24,653 bases of DNA from Actinomycetes bacterium (GTDB lineage: Bacteria; Actinomycetota; Actinomycetes; Actinomycetales; Cellulomonadaceae): positions 1 through 24,653 of the forward strand of contig JAEYUL010000060.1 in the NCBI GenBank assembly GCA_023432565.1, given 5' to 3'. The position numbers and the translations under genes were made by a program. The notes under the pieces were generated by a model. That model was not told the DNA's origin. It did no database searches and worked only from the letters and a program-made list of their open reading frames with translations. Positions 1 to 7,325 of the stretch are shown here, in pieces. Positions within the stretch are counted from its first letter, which is position 1. Every line of letters starts with the position of its first letter.

Positions 1-102
1 GATCGCGCTGTAGTGCGCGAACACGTCGGCGGAGCCGTCGGACGGGGCGATGAAGCCGTAGCCCTTCTCAGCGTTGAACCACTTCACAGTGCCGGTGGCC
101 AT
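1..102 (-). CDS. csp: Cold-shock protein (CspA family), 5' part only
   Basis: This is the first 34 codons of a cold-shock-domain protein; the rest lies outside the window. The translation begins MATGTVKWFNAEKGYGFI and continues to DVFAHYSAI. It carries the RNP1-type motif (K-G-Y-G-F-I, about residues 13-18) and the RNP2-type motif (V-F-A-H-Y, about 28-32), which in this family stack on single-stranded nucleic acid. Cold-shock proteins of about 67 residues act as cytoplasmic RNA chaperones. The ATG (102-100) is preceded by a purine-rich GAGAGAAGA ribosome binding site. The start codon lies inside the 3' end of a small open frame read in another phase (see 84-420). Full-length identity cannot be checked because the C-terminus is missing, but the family call is safe. 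Confidence 0.95.
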   Translation of the reverse strand, partial: MATGTVKWFNAEKGYGFIAPSDGSADVFAHYSAI

Positions 103-420
103 GATGTCTTCTCTCGTTCGAGGGGCGCGGTCGCGGGCGCGACCTCGCTCGCCGCGCCCAGGGGGTCGCGGACGGTTGTGGGCGCGTGCTCGACGAGCAC
201 GCGGGTGGGGGCGGGTCCCGCGGTGGGGGACCAGCAGCGCGTCGGCGGCCGCCCATGTGGCGACGACGCCGAGCGGTCGCGTGAAGCGGTCGCTGATGCG
301 CAGACCGTCGACGGTGCGCTGGGCGAGGCCCGCGTACTCCTCGGCGACGGTGGCGACCCAAAGGTCCTCGTCGGCCTGGCGCCAGCGGGGCGCTGCGGGC
401 CGGGGACCTGTCTGGGACAG
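84..420 (-). pseudogene. Small unrecognised gene upstream of csp, apparently frame-disrupted
   Basis: Codon-position composition shows a coding signal on the minus strand immediately upstream of csp, but it changes frame. From about 420 to 226 the good frame reads PRWRQADEDLWVATVAEEYA and ends near ADALLVP. It has protein-like amino acid use and G/C-rich third positions. That frame then turns Arg/Pro-rich, and the good signal moves to the frame one base further on, reading RVLVEHAPTTVRDPLGAASE and ending with a TGA at 86-84, inside csp. The shift falls near G-runs at 225-229 and 207-211, so one extra base there would explain it. No ATG, GTG or TTG opens the first frame close by. The in-frame candidates are a CTG at 420 or a distant GTG at 579. 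The first frame is also open straight into csp with no stop. It could be a decayed gene, a sequencing error or a programmed shift. I do not recognise the product. Confidence 0.45.
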
Positions 421-422
421 GT
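406..422. repeat. Perfect inverted repeat, 7-bp arms
   Basis: ACCTGTC and GACAGGT flank a 3-base TGG centre. The element lies at the 5' edge of the small disrupted gene and inside what would be the csp leader. It could be an RNA hairpin or a protein-binding site; the sequence alone does not decide. Confidence 0.5.
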
Positions 423-787
423 GATCAAGACTGGTGAAGATGCTGACTACTCTCGCGCTCCGAGCGTTCGTCGGAGTGGATGGATCAAGGTGAATCGGGC
501 TCGCGGTCCTGCTTCGATGCGTGGGACCGAAGAGCGTAACGGGACATCCCGCGACATGAACGCACCGGCCACAGTACACGACAGGGCGCGACGAGCACCG
601 TGAGGCCCGTCACCCGGGCGTCGGCCGCGGGGTTCGTCGCCCCGGCCCGCGACTCTCTGCGGGCAGCGGTCAGCGTGCGCGCCCAGGTGCCCGGGTCACT
701 CAGATCGGTGCGTCATCTCCCCCGGTGTCGTGCCTGATCAGGGCTACGATCGACCCGGTTGTGCCGGTGTCGCGAGGAAGGGAAACC
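421..787. other. Divergent intergenic region between csp and the lacI-type gene
   Basis: About 370 bases without a supported gene separate the minus-strand csp unit from the plus-strand regulator, so promoters for both should lie here. Visible structure includes a CGGGA-CA-TCCCG palindrome at 540-551 and a CTCCGA/TCGGAG inverted repeat at 458-476. A TACGAT hexamer at 745-750 could be the -10 box for the regulator, about 38 bases before its start codon. I see no convincing -35 boxes and no RNA gene. Confidence 0.5.
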
Positions 788-1771
788 GTGCGCGTTACCA
801 GTGCCGACGTCGCCCGCGAGAGCGGTGTCTCCCGCACCACGGTGAGCTACGTGCTCAACGACAAGCCGGGCGTCGTGATCACCGACGCGACGCGGCAGCG
901 CGTGCTCGAGGCGGCCCACCGGCTCGGCTACACCCCGTCCGCGGCGGCGCGCGCTCTGCGCTCGGGACGCAGCGACCTCGTGCTGTGCGTGCTGCCCGAC
1001 TGGACGATCGGCCCGCTGCTCGACACGCTCATCGACCACATCACCACCTCGCTCGCCGAGCACGGCCTGTCGGTGCTCGTGCACATCACCCGCGGCTCGC
1101 GGCCGCTGGCCGAGCTGTGGCGCGCCGTGACGCCGTGCGCGGTGCTCGGTCTGGTCCCGTTCGAGGCGTCCGACGCGCGTGCGATGACGCGGGCGGGCAT
1201 CGCGGTCGTCGGGGCGGCGCTCGACGAGGACCCGCGCCCGGAGACGTTCGTCGTGCCGCAGACCAGCATCGGAGGGCTGCAGGTCGACCACCTGGTGTCC
1301 GGGGGGCATCGCGTCCTCGCGTACGCGGCGCCGGCCGACGACCGCCTGGTGGCGTTCGCGAGGCGTCGGCTCGCGGGCGTCCAGGCGCAGTGCGCGCGGC
1401 TGGGACTGCCGGAGCCGCTCGTGGCCCGGGTGGACCTGACCGTCGAGTCGGCGGCCGCAGCGGTGCGTGCGTGGCGTGACGACCCGCAGCCGGTCACCGC
1501 GGTCGCGGCGTACAACGACGAGGTCGCGCTCGCCGTCCTGGCCGGGGCGGCCGAGGCGGGGCTCGTCGTCCCGGACGACCTGGCCGTGATCGGCGTCGAC
1601 GACATCCCCGTGGCGCGCCTCGCGTCGCCGCCGCTGACGACCGTGTGGCAGGCGATCGACGCGCAGGCCGACTACCTGGCCGCATCCGTGCTGGCCGCCC
1701 TCGACCCGTCCCTGGACCCGCCGGTCCGGCCCGACGACGTGTTCCACGTCGTGCAGCGCGCCTCGACCTGA
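788..1771 (+). CDS. LacI-family transcriptional regulator
   Basis: This is a 327-residue DNA-binding regulator of the LacI/GalR family. The N-terminal helix-turn-helix is TSADVARESGVSRTTVSYVL (residues 4-23). The hinge segment YTPSAAARALRSG (about 50-62) includes the Leu that LacI members wedge into the minor groove at a central CG. A periplasmic-binding-protein-like effector domain fills the rest and ends with the family's GVDDIPVARLASPPLTTV element. I chose GTG 788 because GAGGAAGGG sits 5-13 bases ahead and the HTH then starts at the usual distance; the same frame is open from GTG 725. It converges on the GH81 glucanase gene, so control of laminarin or other glucan use is a reasonable guess. 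The effector is unknown, although the family usually binds sugars. Confidence 0.93.
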   Translation: MRVTSADVARESGVSRTTVSYVLNDKPGVVITDATRQRVLEAAHRLGYTPSAAARALRSGRSDLVLCVLPDWTIGPLLDTLIDHITTSLAEHGLSVLVHITRGSRPLAELWRAVTPCAVLGLVPFEASDARAMTRAGIAVVGAALDEDPRPETFVVPQTSIGGLQVDHLVSGGHRVLAYAAPADDRLVAFARRRLAGVQAQCARLGLPEPLVARVDLTVESAAAAVRAWRDDPQPVTAVAAYNDEVALAVLAGAAEAGLVVPDDLAVIGVDDIPVARLASPPLTTVWQAIDAQADYLAASVLAALDPSLDPPVRPDDVFHVVQRAST

Positions 1772-1801
1772 CCGCATGCTCACCGCCGGGTCCGCCGGGC
1801 A

Positions 1802-1844
1802 GCCGCAGGGCCCGCGCCGGTGTGCACGGCGAGGGCCCTGCGGC
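1802..1844. terminator. Two-sided terminator hairpin between convergent genes
   Basis: GCCGCAGGGCCC (1802-1813) pairs perfectly with GGGCCCTGCGGC (1833-1844), a 12-bp stem. The 19-base loop contains a further GCCG/CGGC pairing. It lies between the 3' ends of the LacI-type gene and the GH81 gene, where it could serve both strands. There is no T-run, as is common in high-GC actinobacteria. Confidence 0.8.
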
Positions 1845-1913
1845 CGTCACCGGCCGGTCGAGCACTGCCCCCTCGTCGTCCGGGCCGGTGCGGTCCTGCG
1901 ACCGCCGGTCAGC

Positions 1914-4835
1914 TCACGGGAACACGAACCAGTTGACGTTCACGAAGTCCGCCGGCTGCCCGGACTCGAACGTGAGGTAGACGGTGTGCGTGCCCGTCAC
2001 CGCCGTGATGTTGGCCGGGACGGTGCGCCAGACCTGCCAGCCGCCGGTGCTCGCGATCGCGAAGCTGCCGACGGGCGGCGCGGTCCGGCTGTCGAGCCGC
2101 ACCTGCACCAGACCGCTCGCGCCGTCGAGCGCCCCGGACGCCACGCGTGCGACGAGCTGGGTGCGCCCCGCGCTGCCGAAGTCGACCCGGTCGTAGCGCA
2201 GCCAGTCACCGTTGGAGAGCCACCCGACGTTCGAGCCGCCGTCGACGTCCTGCGTGGGCTCGACGTCCACAGCGGACGCCGCGGCGTAGGACTCCGCCTC
2301 GATGCGGGTCCCTGCCGAGGTGCCGGAGCCGGACGGCGTGGTCGGCGTCGGGGTCGGCGTGGCCGTCTTCGTCGGTGTCGGTGTCGGGGTGGGGGTGGCC
2401 GTCCTCGTCGGTGTGGGGGTGGGCGTGGCCGTGCTCGTCGGCGTCGGTGTCGGCGTGGGGTTCGTCGTGCCGCCCCTCGAGCTCGCGACGGATCGGGCGG
2501 GCACGTTCAGCGTGACGCCGTTCGAGAACCGGACGGTGATCGCCGACGAGCCCATGTTGGCCGCCTCGTACGTGCGCACCCCGTTCCTGGCGAACACGGC
2601 ATACAGCGGGGTGTTCGCGGTGACGGACTGGTCGAGCGTGCCGAGGCCCGCGAGGTTCTTCAGCCAGTAGAAGGTGTGCGCCCGTGACTCGCCCTCCTCG
2701 ACCGCGTACGAGCCGGCCTGTGCACGGAACTGGGCGAGCGCGGTGGGTCCGTCGGCCAGAGCCTGGAACTCCCAGAGGATGTCCTGCCACACGGTGGCCG
2801 GGCCGCCGTTGTTGCGTTCGAGCTCGGCGAGGTTGCGACGGATGTACGCCGGGTCGTAGCCCAGGTACAGGTGACCGGCCGTGGACGGCAGCAGGTTGAT
2901 GCCCTGGATCATCTCCGGCTCGGCGCTGAACCACGTGGCGTAGGCGCCGCCGTCACCCCAGACCATGCCGACCGCCGAGTGGCCGAACGCGGCCGGGAAC
3001 GCCTCGTCGTCGGTGTCGAACCAGTAGTTCTCGATCGCGGACGCCTGTGTCGTGTAGAGGTAGATGCCCAGGTCGCGGATGGTGGTGTTCGCCGTCGCCT
3101 GACCCCACTGGATGAGCCCGCTGGCGAAGTTCATGCCCTCCGACGACGACTCCTGGTTGTTGCCTGCGCCGAACGCGCCGTGCCCGGCGGCCCAGTCGTG
3201 CCCGGCGTAGATGTCGAAGTCGCGCAGGAACGGGAAGCGCGTGTCGCTGCGGTCCCAGTTCGCGGCGTCCTTGATGACGGTGTTGACCATGCCGCCGTAC
3301 GCGGAGGTCGCCGCCCACGACGGGTCGAACTGCGCGACCGTCGCGGCACCCACGACGAAGTACCCGTAGTGGAAGTGGTGGTCGTTGAGGTCGGTGTCCG
3401 AGCCGTACGAGGCGGGGTAGCCGATGAGCGTGCCCCAGTTGGCGTCGTACGCGAACAGTCGCTGCGTCTCGCCCGGGGACGCGGTCATCCAGTCGGTGAG
3501 GCGCGCCTTGACCTTCGCGAGGATCGAGTCGCGGGCGCTCGTCCTGCCGGTCAGGTTCGCGATCTGCGCCACCTGCGTCGCACGGCCGATCGCCTTGCCC
3601 GTCCAGTACGTGTCCTCGCCGAATCCCGCGAACGGGTCGCTCGAGGCGACCTCGTTGACGTACCCGTCGAGCTGGGTCACGTCCGACCCGGAGGTGAAGC
3701 CGGTGTTGGCGAGCTGGGGGAGCACGCCGTGGAACGGCGTGACGGTCCGGAACTGCGAGGCCCCGATCACCACGCGCATCGGGCCCCGCGGCGAGACGTA
3801 GGAGTAGCTGCTGAGGTTCGTGCCTGCCAGGTGGTCGCGCTGGTGGGGGTAGAGCGCGAACACCGTGCCTGCGCTGCCGGCCTGCTTGGCGGTCGTCGTG
3901 AACCGGTACGTCGCGGTGAGCTCGGCCGACGCCTCGTCGTACGACCACGAGACCCGGGTGCCCGTCACGTGGTTGTGGGCGTAGGGCGCGTACGCGGCGA
4001 GCGCGGCCGCGCGGCCGGACGCGCTGCCGGTCGAGGGCAGCACCGCGACGGAGAAGTACGCGCCGCCGTTGAGCGAGGAGCTGATCGTCGTGCCGGAGAC
4101 CGCCCACGTGGAGCCCGTCGGTCCGAACGCGGCGTAGTCGTGCCCGTTGACGGTGAACCCGACCGCGCCGTTCGCGGTGCTCCACACCGTGGGCGTGCCG
4201 GTCGTCGTGAGGGTCGCGTTGCCGCCGGTCTTCGTCGCGTAGACGAACGGCAGGCCGTGGCCGAACGTGGTGCGCAGGCTGTTGCCGCCGCTGGACCACA
4301 GCTCGCTCACGGTCCAGTCGGAGTACCCGTCGACCTTGCCGTCGGCGGTCAGGCCCGCGATGCCGATGCGCACGTCCTCGGCGTAGGAGTAGTGGTACTC
4401 CGAGACGCCCGTCGACGTGCCGGTGATCGTCGGGTTCGTGGGGTAGCTCATGCCCAGGCCGTTGGTGAAGGCGTGGAACGTGGCCGGGTGCGCCATGAGG
4501 TTCTCGGAGACCGACGAGCAGTCGAACTTGCGCCACAGCAGCGAGGTCCACCAGTCGTTCGTGGGGATCGCGCCCCGAGGGAAGTCGGCCGTCACGTGCG
4601 CACGGGCGTCGGTGATCGGGCGGTCGCCGCACTCGGTGGGGACGGCGCGGCCGGCGGGGATCGAGTCGGCGTAGCTGCCGGAGCCGACGGTCGCGGCGTC
4701 GGCGCGCAGGGAGGTCGCGACGACCTGCAGCAGTGAGACGACGAGCGCGGCGGCGGTCACGAGGGCGAGGACGGCGCGGCGGTCGGCCACCGGCAGACGG
4801 CGAGCGGGGCGGGAGGGGTCGGCGTGGGCGGGCAC
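1914..4835 (-). CDS. Secreted endo-beta-1,3-glucanase: GH81 with C-terminal CBM6
   Basis: This 973-residue secreted enzyme is predicted to cut beta-1,3-glucans such as laminarin or fungal wall glucan. A basic N-terminus and hydrophobic segment (about residues 19-42), followed by an Ala-rich ADA site near 47, form a signal peptide. The GH81 domain spans roughly 60-785. It contains NDHHFHYGYF (484-493), whose Asp485 fits the family's general acid, and NNQESSSEGMN, whose Glu562 and Glu566 lie in the region of the family's general base. A Pro/Thr repeat linker (about 790-840) joins a CBM6 module (844-973, starting RIEAESY). GTG 4835 was chosen because GGAGA precedes it and it gives a normal signal peptide; the frame is open further upstream to 5084. 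The catalytic assignment rests on family knowledge. Confidence 0.93.
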   Translation of the reverse strand: MPAHADPSRPARRLPVADRRAVLALVTAAALVVSLLQVVATSLRADAATVGSGSYADSIPAGRAVPTECGDRPITDARAHVTADFPRGAIPTNDWWTSLLWRKFDCSSVSENLMAHPATFHAFTNGLGMSYPTNPTITGTSTGVSEYHYSYAEDVRIGIAGLTADGKVDGYSDWTVSELWSSGGNSLRTTFGHGLPFVYATKTGGNATLTTTGTPTVWSTANGAVGFTVNGHDYAAFGPTGSTWAVSGTTISSSLNGGAYFSVAVLPSTGSASGRAAALAAYAPYAHNHVTGTRVSWSYDEASAELTATYRFTTTAKQAGSAGTVFALYPHQRDHLAGTNLSSYSYVSPRGPMRVVIGASQFRTVTPFHGVLPQLANTGFTSGSDVTQLDGYVNEVASSDPFAGFGEDTYWTGKAIGRATQVAQIANLTGRTSARDSILAKVKARLTDWMTASPGETQRLFAYDANWGTLIGYPASYGSDTDLNDHHFHYGYFVVGAATVAQFDPSWAATSAYGGMVNTVIKDAANWDRSDTRFPFLRDFDIYAGHDWAAGHGAFGAGNNQESSSEGMNFASGLIQWGQATANTTIRDLGIYLYTTQASAIENYWFDTDDEAFPAAFGHSAVGMVWGDGGAYATWFSAEPEMIQGINLLPSTAGHLYLGYDPAYIRRNLAELERNNGGPATVWQDILWEFQALADGPTALAQFRAQAGSYAVEEGESRAHTFYWLKNLAGLGTLDQSVTANTPLYAVFARNGVRTYEAANMGSSAITVRFSNGVTLNVPARSVASSRGGTTNPTPTPTPTSTATPTPTPTRTATPTPTPTPTKTATPTPTPTTPSGSGTSAGTRIEAESYAAASAVDVEPTQDVDGGSNVGWLSNGDWLRYDRVDFGSAGRTQLVARVASGALDGASGLVQVRLDSRTAPPVGSFAIASTGGWQVWRTVPANITAVTGTHTVYLTFESGQPADFVNVNWFVFP

Positions 4836-4926
4836 GGGTGTCTCCGTTCTCGGCTGCCGGTCTGGCCGGGCAGCGCGGGGTGACCAGCGCCCGAGGGGGC
4901 GGGTGCCGGACGTGGTCGGGCCGGCA

Positions 4927-4944
4927 CCTCGCGACGTTGCGAGG
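4927..4944. promoter_or_regulatory. Candidate LacI-family operator upstream of the GH81 gene
   Basis: CCTCGCGACGTTGCGAGG is an 18-bp palindrome with 8 of 9 base pairs matched and a central CG. That is the geometry recognised by LacI/GalR-family dimers, whose hinge Leu intercalates at the central CG step. It lies 92-109 bases upstream of the glucanase GTG. The LacI-type gene at 788-1771 is the obvious candidate binder, though this pairing is inferred. Confidence 0.6.
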
Positions 4945-5043
4945 AGAGGGCCCTGGGGGCTGGAGTGAGGGTCGGTCACGGCACCGGTGGCGAGGCGTCT
5001 CCACGTCGAGCCGCTTTGTCCGTTGACTCGTGTCACCTGTGCT

Positions 5044-5060
5044 CGTCCCAGCGTGGGACG
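5044..5060. repeat. Perfect inverted repeat, 7-bp arms, in divergent promoter region
   Basis: CGTCCCA and TGGGACG flank a GCG centre. The site lies about 100 bases before the phosphatase start and 210 bases before the glucanase start. Its odd-length spacer is unlike the even-centred LacI-type palindrome nearby, so if it is an operator a different regulator is likely. Confidence 0.5.
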
Positions 5061-5161
5061 CAGCGAGTCGGTTGTCAAACGCAACGGTGCGGGCGGCAGG
5101 GAGCGCGGCTCGTCGCCGGGCTCGGGGCACGGGACCTCACGGCTGCGTCAGGATGTGCGGC

Positions 5162-5671
5162 GTGACCTACCGCGTGATGACCGTGTGCACCGGCAACATC
5201 TGCCGCTCACCCATGGCCGAGATCGTCCTCCGCCAGCGCCTGGAGGCCGCCGGGCTGGCCGACGAGGTCGTGGTCGACTCCTCGGGCGTGTCCGACGAGG
5301 AGCACGGCAACCCCGTCGACCGGCGCGCCCGGGCGGTCCTGGCCTCGCGCGGATACCCGACCGGCGAGGGCCACCGCGCGCACCAGATCACCGCGACCGA
5401 GCTGGCCTCGCGCGACCTCGTGCTCGTCGCGACCGCCCAGCACGCCCGCACGCTGCGGCGCATGGCCGGTCCGGACGTCGCCGACCGGATCGTCCTGCTG
5501 CGACGCTTCGACCCCGCCGCGCCGGTCGTCGGCCCGGGCGAGCCGGAGCACGTGCTCGATCTCGACGACCCCTGGTACGGCGGCATGCAGGACTTCGAGG
5601 ACTGCCTCACCCAGATCGAGGCCGCCGCCGACGGTGTCCTGACCCACCTCCGCACAACCCTCCACCCCTGA
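5162..5671 (+). CDS. Low-molecular-weight protein tyrosine phosphatase
   Basis: This is a 169-residue cytoplasmic phosphatase of the LMW-PTP/arsenate-reductase-like fold. The P-loop CTGNICRS (Cys9 to Ser16, matching CX5R-S) begins near the N-terminus, as the family requires. The general-acid Asp is in DDPWYG (Asp136). The enzyme would remove phosphate from phosphotyrosine in proteins; in actinobacteria such enzymes are sometimes paired with a tyrosine kinase or exported, but no partner gene is visible here. GTG 5162 was preferred because an AGGA lies 8 bases ahead and the product then starts MTYRVMTVCTGN, the usual distance before the P-loop. The in-frame ATG at 5153 is a near alternative with a weaker ribosome binding site. 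It is transcribed alone and is followed by a long C-rich spacer. Confidence 0.93.
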   Translation: MTYRVMTVCTGNICRSPMAEIVLRQRLEAAGLADEVVVDSSGVSDEEHGNPVDRRARAVLASRGYPTGEGHRAHQITATELASRDLVLVATAQHARTLRRMAGPDVADRIVLLRRFDPAAPVVGPGEPEHVLDLDDPWYGGMQDFEDCLTQIEAAADGVLTHLRTTLHP

Positions 5672-5763
5672 CCCGAGCCGCCGACCCCCACCGGCACCGC
5701 GGCCCCCCACCAGCGCCGCCGACCCCCCTCGCCCCCGAACCCGCGCCGCCCGCCTCGACCGCT

Positions 5764-5855
5764 GTCACCACCTCGCACCGCTACCCGGCACCGCCGCCCC
5801 CTCGCCACCGGCACCGGCGCCCGCGCCCCGACCCTCGTCACCACTTCGCACCGCT
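5764..5855 (+). repeat. Imperfect 19-bp direct repeat in spacer
   Basis: GTCACCACCTCGCACCGCT (5764-5782) recurs as GTCACCACTTCGCACCGCT (5837-5855), one mismatch in 19, with starts 73 bases apart. The surrounding sequence is C-rich and non-coding. The function is unknown. Confidence 0.6.
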
Positions 5856-5880
5856 CGCCGGCGCCGCCGACCCCGGTGGG

Positions 5881-5941
5881 TGCAGGGATGAATGCAGGGA
5901 AGGGGCAGCTCTAGGCGGTCGCGCCTGCATCCATCCCTGCA
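5881..5941. repeat. Long inverted repeat with nested direct repeats
   Basis: TGCAGGGATGAATGCAGG (5881-5898) is an inverted copy of CCTGCATCCATCCCTGCA (5924-5941), with 17 of 18 pairs matched across a 25-base loop. Each arm carries its own short direct repeat: TGCAGGGA at 5881 and 5893, and CCTGCATC at 5924 and 5936. It could be a hairpin ending the phosphatase transcript or a multi-site operator upstream of the aminotransferase. No T-run follows. Confidence 0.7.
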
Positions 5942-6066
5942 TCGACGGTGCGGAGGTGGGCCGGTCCTGCGGGTGCGGGCGGGTGGGTGGACGACCCGGG
6001 GGTGGCGGAGCAGGTGGTGCGCGAGCCCGGCGGTGCGGGACGGGGTCGGGGCGGCAGGATGGGGGC

Positions 6067-7233
6067 GTGAAGGTTGCCGCTCGTGCGCACGTGCCGCCGT
6101 TCGCCGTCATGGAGATCATCGCCGCCGCCAACGCCAGGCGAGCGGCGGGCCAGCACGTGCTCAACCTGTGCGCGGGCGAGCCTGCCACGGGCGCGTCCGA
6201 CGTCGTGCGGCAGCGGGCCGTCGAGCTGCTGACCAGCGGCGACCTCGGCTACACCGAGGCGCTCGGTGCGCCGGCGCTGCGCGCCGCGATCGCCGCGCAC
6301 TACCGCGACTGGTACGGGCAGGACGTCGACCCCGCGCGCATCGCCGTCACGACCGGCTCGTCGGGCGGCTTCATGCTCACGTTCCTCGCGGCGTTCGACG
6401 TCGGCGACCGGGTCGCCCTGGCCCGCCCGGGGTACCCCGCGTACACGAACATCCTCGCGGCTTTGGGGTGCGAGGTCGTCGAGCTGCCGGCCGGTCCACA
6501 GACCCGGTTCCAGCCGACCGTCGAGGTGCTCGCCGAGGCGCACGCCGTCGCGCCGCTCGACGGGCTCGTGATCGCCTCACCCGCCAACCCGACCGGGACG
6601 ATGATCGACGCGGCAGAGCTCGCCGCCGTCGCGCACTGGTGCGGCACGCACGGCGTGCGCCTGGTCAGCGACGAGATCTACCACGGCATCACGTACACGG
6701 ACGCGCAGGTCGCGACCGCCGCGCGCTACCTCGAGGACGGCGCGGTCGTCGTGAACTCGTTCTCCAAGTACTGGGCGATGACGGGTTGGCGGCTGGGTTG
6801 GCTCGTCCTGCCCGACGACCTCGTGGAGCCCGTCGGGGCGCTCGCCGGCAACGTCGCCCTGTGCCCGCCCGCCCTCGCCCAGCACGCGGGCGTCGCGGCG
6901 TTCTCGCCCGAGGGCATGGCGGCCGCACGCGAGAACGTCGAGCGCTACGCCGGCGCGCGTGCGCTGCTGCTCGAGCGACTTCCGGAGCTGGGCTGGACGC
7001 ACGTCGCACCCGCCGACGGCGCCTTCTACCTGTACGGGGACGTCTCCGACTCGGGGCTCGACTCGATCACGTGGTGCGCGCGCCTGCTCGACGAGGCCGG
7101 AGTCGCGCTGACGCCCGGCACCGACTTCGACCCCGTGGACGGCTCGCGGTACGTGCGGCTGTCGTTCGCGTCGTCGGTCCCGCTGGTACGTGAGGCGGTC
7201 GAGCGGATCGTCGCCTGGCAGCGCACCCTGTAG
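6067..7233 (+). CDS. Class I/II pyridoxal-phosphate aminotransferase
   Basis: This 388-residue fold-type I PLP enzyme likely transfers an amino group between an amino acid and a 2-oxo acid in the cytoplasm. Recognisable elements are the substrate and cofactor loop NLCAGEPATGAS, TTGSSGGFMLTF, SPANPTGT (the conserved Asn-Pro-Thr-Gly), SDEIYHGI with the Asp that holds the pyridine nitrogen, and SFSKYWAMTGWRLGW with the Schiff-base Lys234. The length matches the AspC/AlaA-like subgroup, but motifs alone do not give the substrate (aspartate, alanine and aromatic substrates are all possible). GTG 6067 is preceded by AGGATGGGGG. The same bases can be read as a CAGGAT -10 box six bases before the start. 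It stands alone, with spacers on both sides. Confidence 0.92.
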   Translation: MKVAARAHVPPFAVMEIIAAANARRAAGQHVLNLCAGEPATGASDVVRQRAVELLTSGDLGYTEALGAPALRAAIAAHYRDWYGQDVDPARIAVTTGSSGGFMLTFLAAFDVGDRVALARPGYPAYTNILAALGCEVVELPAGPQTRFQPTVEVLAEAHAVAPLDGLVIASPANPTGTMIDAAELAAVAHWCGTHGVRLVSDEIYHGITYTDAQVATAARYLEDGAVVVNSFSKYWAMTGWRLGWLVLPDDLVEPVGALAGNVALCPPALAQHAGVAAFSPEGMAAARENVERYAGARALLLERLPELGWTHVAPADGAFYLYGDVSDSGLDSITWCARLLDEAGVALTPGTDFDPVDGSRYVRLSFASSVPLVREAVERIVAWQRTL

Positions 7234-7288
7234 GTCCGCCTCGGGCACGTCCCGGGCGGCCCGCGCGTTGGTGCGGCGTCAGCAGGAC

Positions 7289-7306
7289 CTCCTGCAGCAG
7301 CAGGAG
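7289..7306 (+). repeat. Short perfect hairpin before the zinc-ribbon gene
   Basis: CTCCTGC and GCAGGAG flank AGCA, 56 bases past the aminotransferase stop and just ahead of the GAGGAG ribosome binding site of the next gene. It may terminate the upstream transcript or shape the leader. No T-run follows. Confidence 0.45.
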
Positions 7307-7325
7307 CTCACGGCGAGGAGTGCGT

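Larger units (their letters stand above)
4836..5161. other. Divergent intergenic region, glucanase / tyrosine phosphatase
   Basis: About 325 bases separate the two divergent start codons. The region holds two clear palindromes, listed separately (4927-4944 and 5044-5060). A TTGACA hexamer is present on the minus strand near 5085, but no convincing -10 lies at the right distance. The open frames running through it in several phases look like uninterrupted GC-rich noise rather than genes. Confidence 0.5.
5672..6066. other. C-rich intergenic spacer with repeats
   Basis: This 395-base stretch has no supported gene. From about 5672 to 5880 the plus strand is strikingly rich in C and poor in G, ending in a 19-base direct repeat. 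A long inverted repeat follows at 5881-5941. The C-over-G bias downstream of the phosphatase resembles a Rho utilisation region. The last 100 bases before the aminotransferase are G-rich and should hold its promoter. Confidence 0.55.

Noticed and set aside
600..787. tRNA or small RNA gene in the gap before the LacI-type gene
   Set aside because: No cloverleaf, T-loop motif or CCA-proximal stem is visible; only generic GC-rich sequence and a possible -10 box.
2330..2475. Short repeated units resembling a repeat array
   Set aside because: They encode the Pro/Thr linker between GH81 and CBM6. The unit length is short and there are no spacers, so it is not a CRISPR array.
2871..4736. Long plus-strand open frame (about 620 codons) opposite the GH81 gene
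   Set aside because: It is the antisense of a clearly functional enzyme. Its translation is Arg/Gly/Val-rich low complexity, and such antisense frames are common when third positions are nearly all G or C.
4836..5084. Upstream extension of the GH81 reading frame
   Set aside because: It would put about 80 non-signal-like residues before a good signal peptide and would span both palindromes of the divergent promoter region; GTG 4835 has a ribosome binding site.
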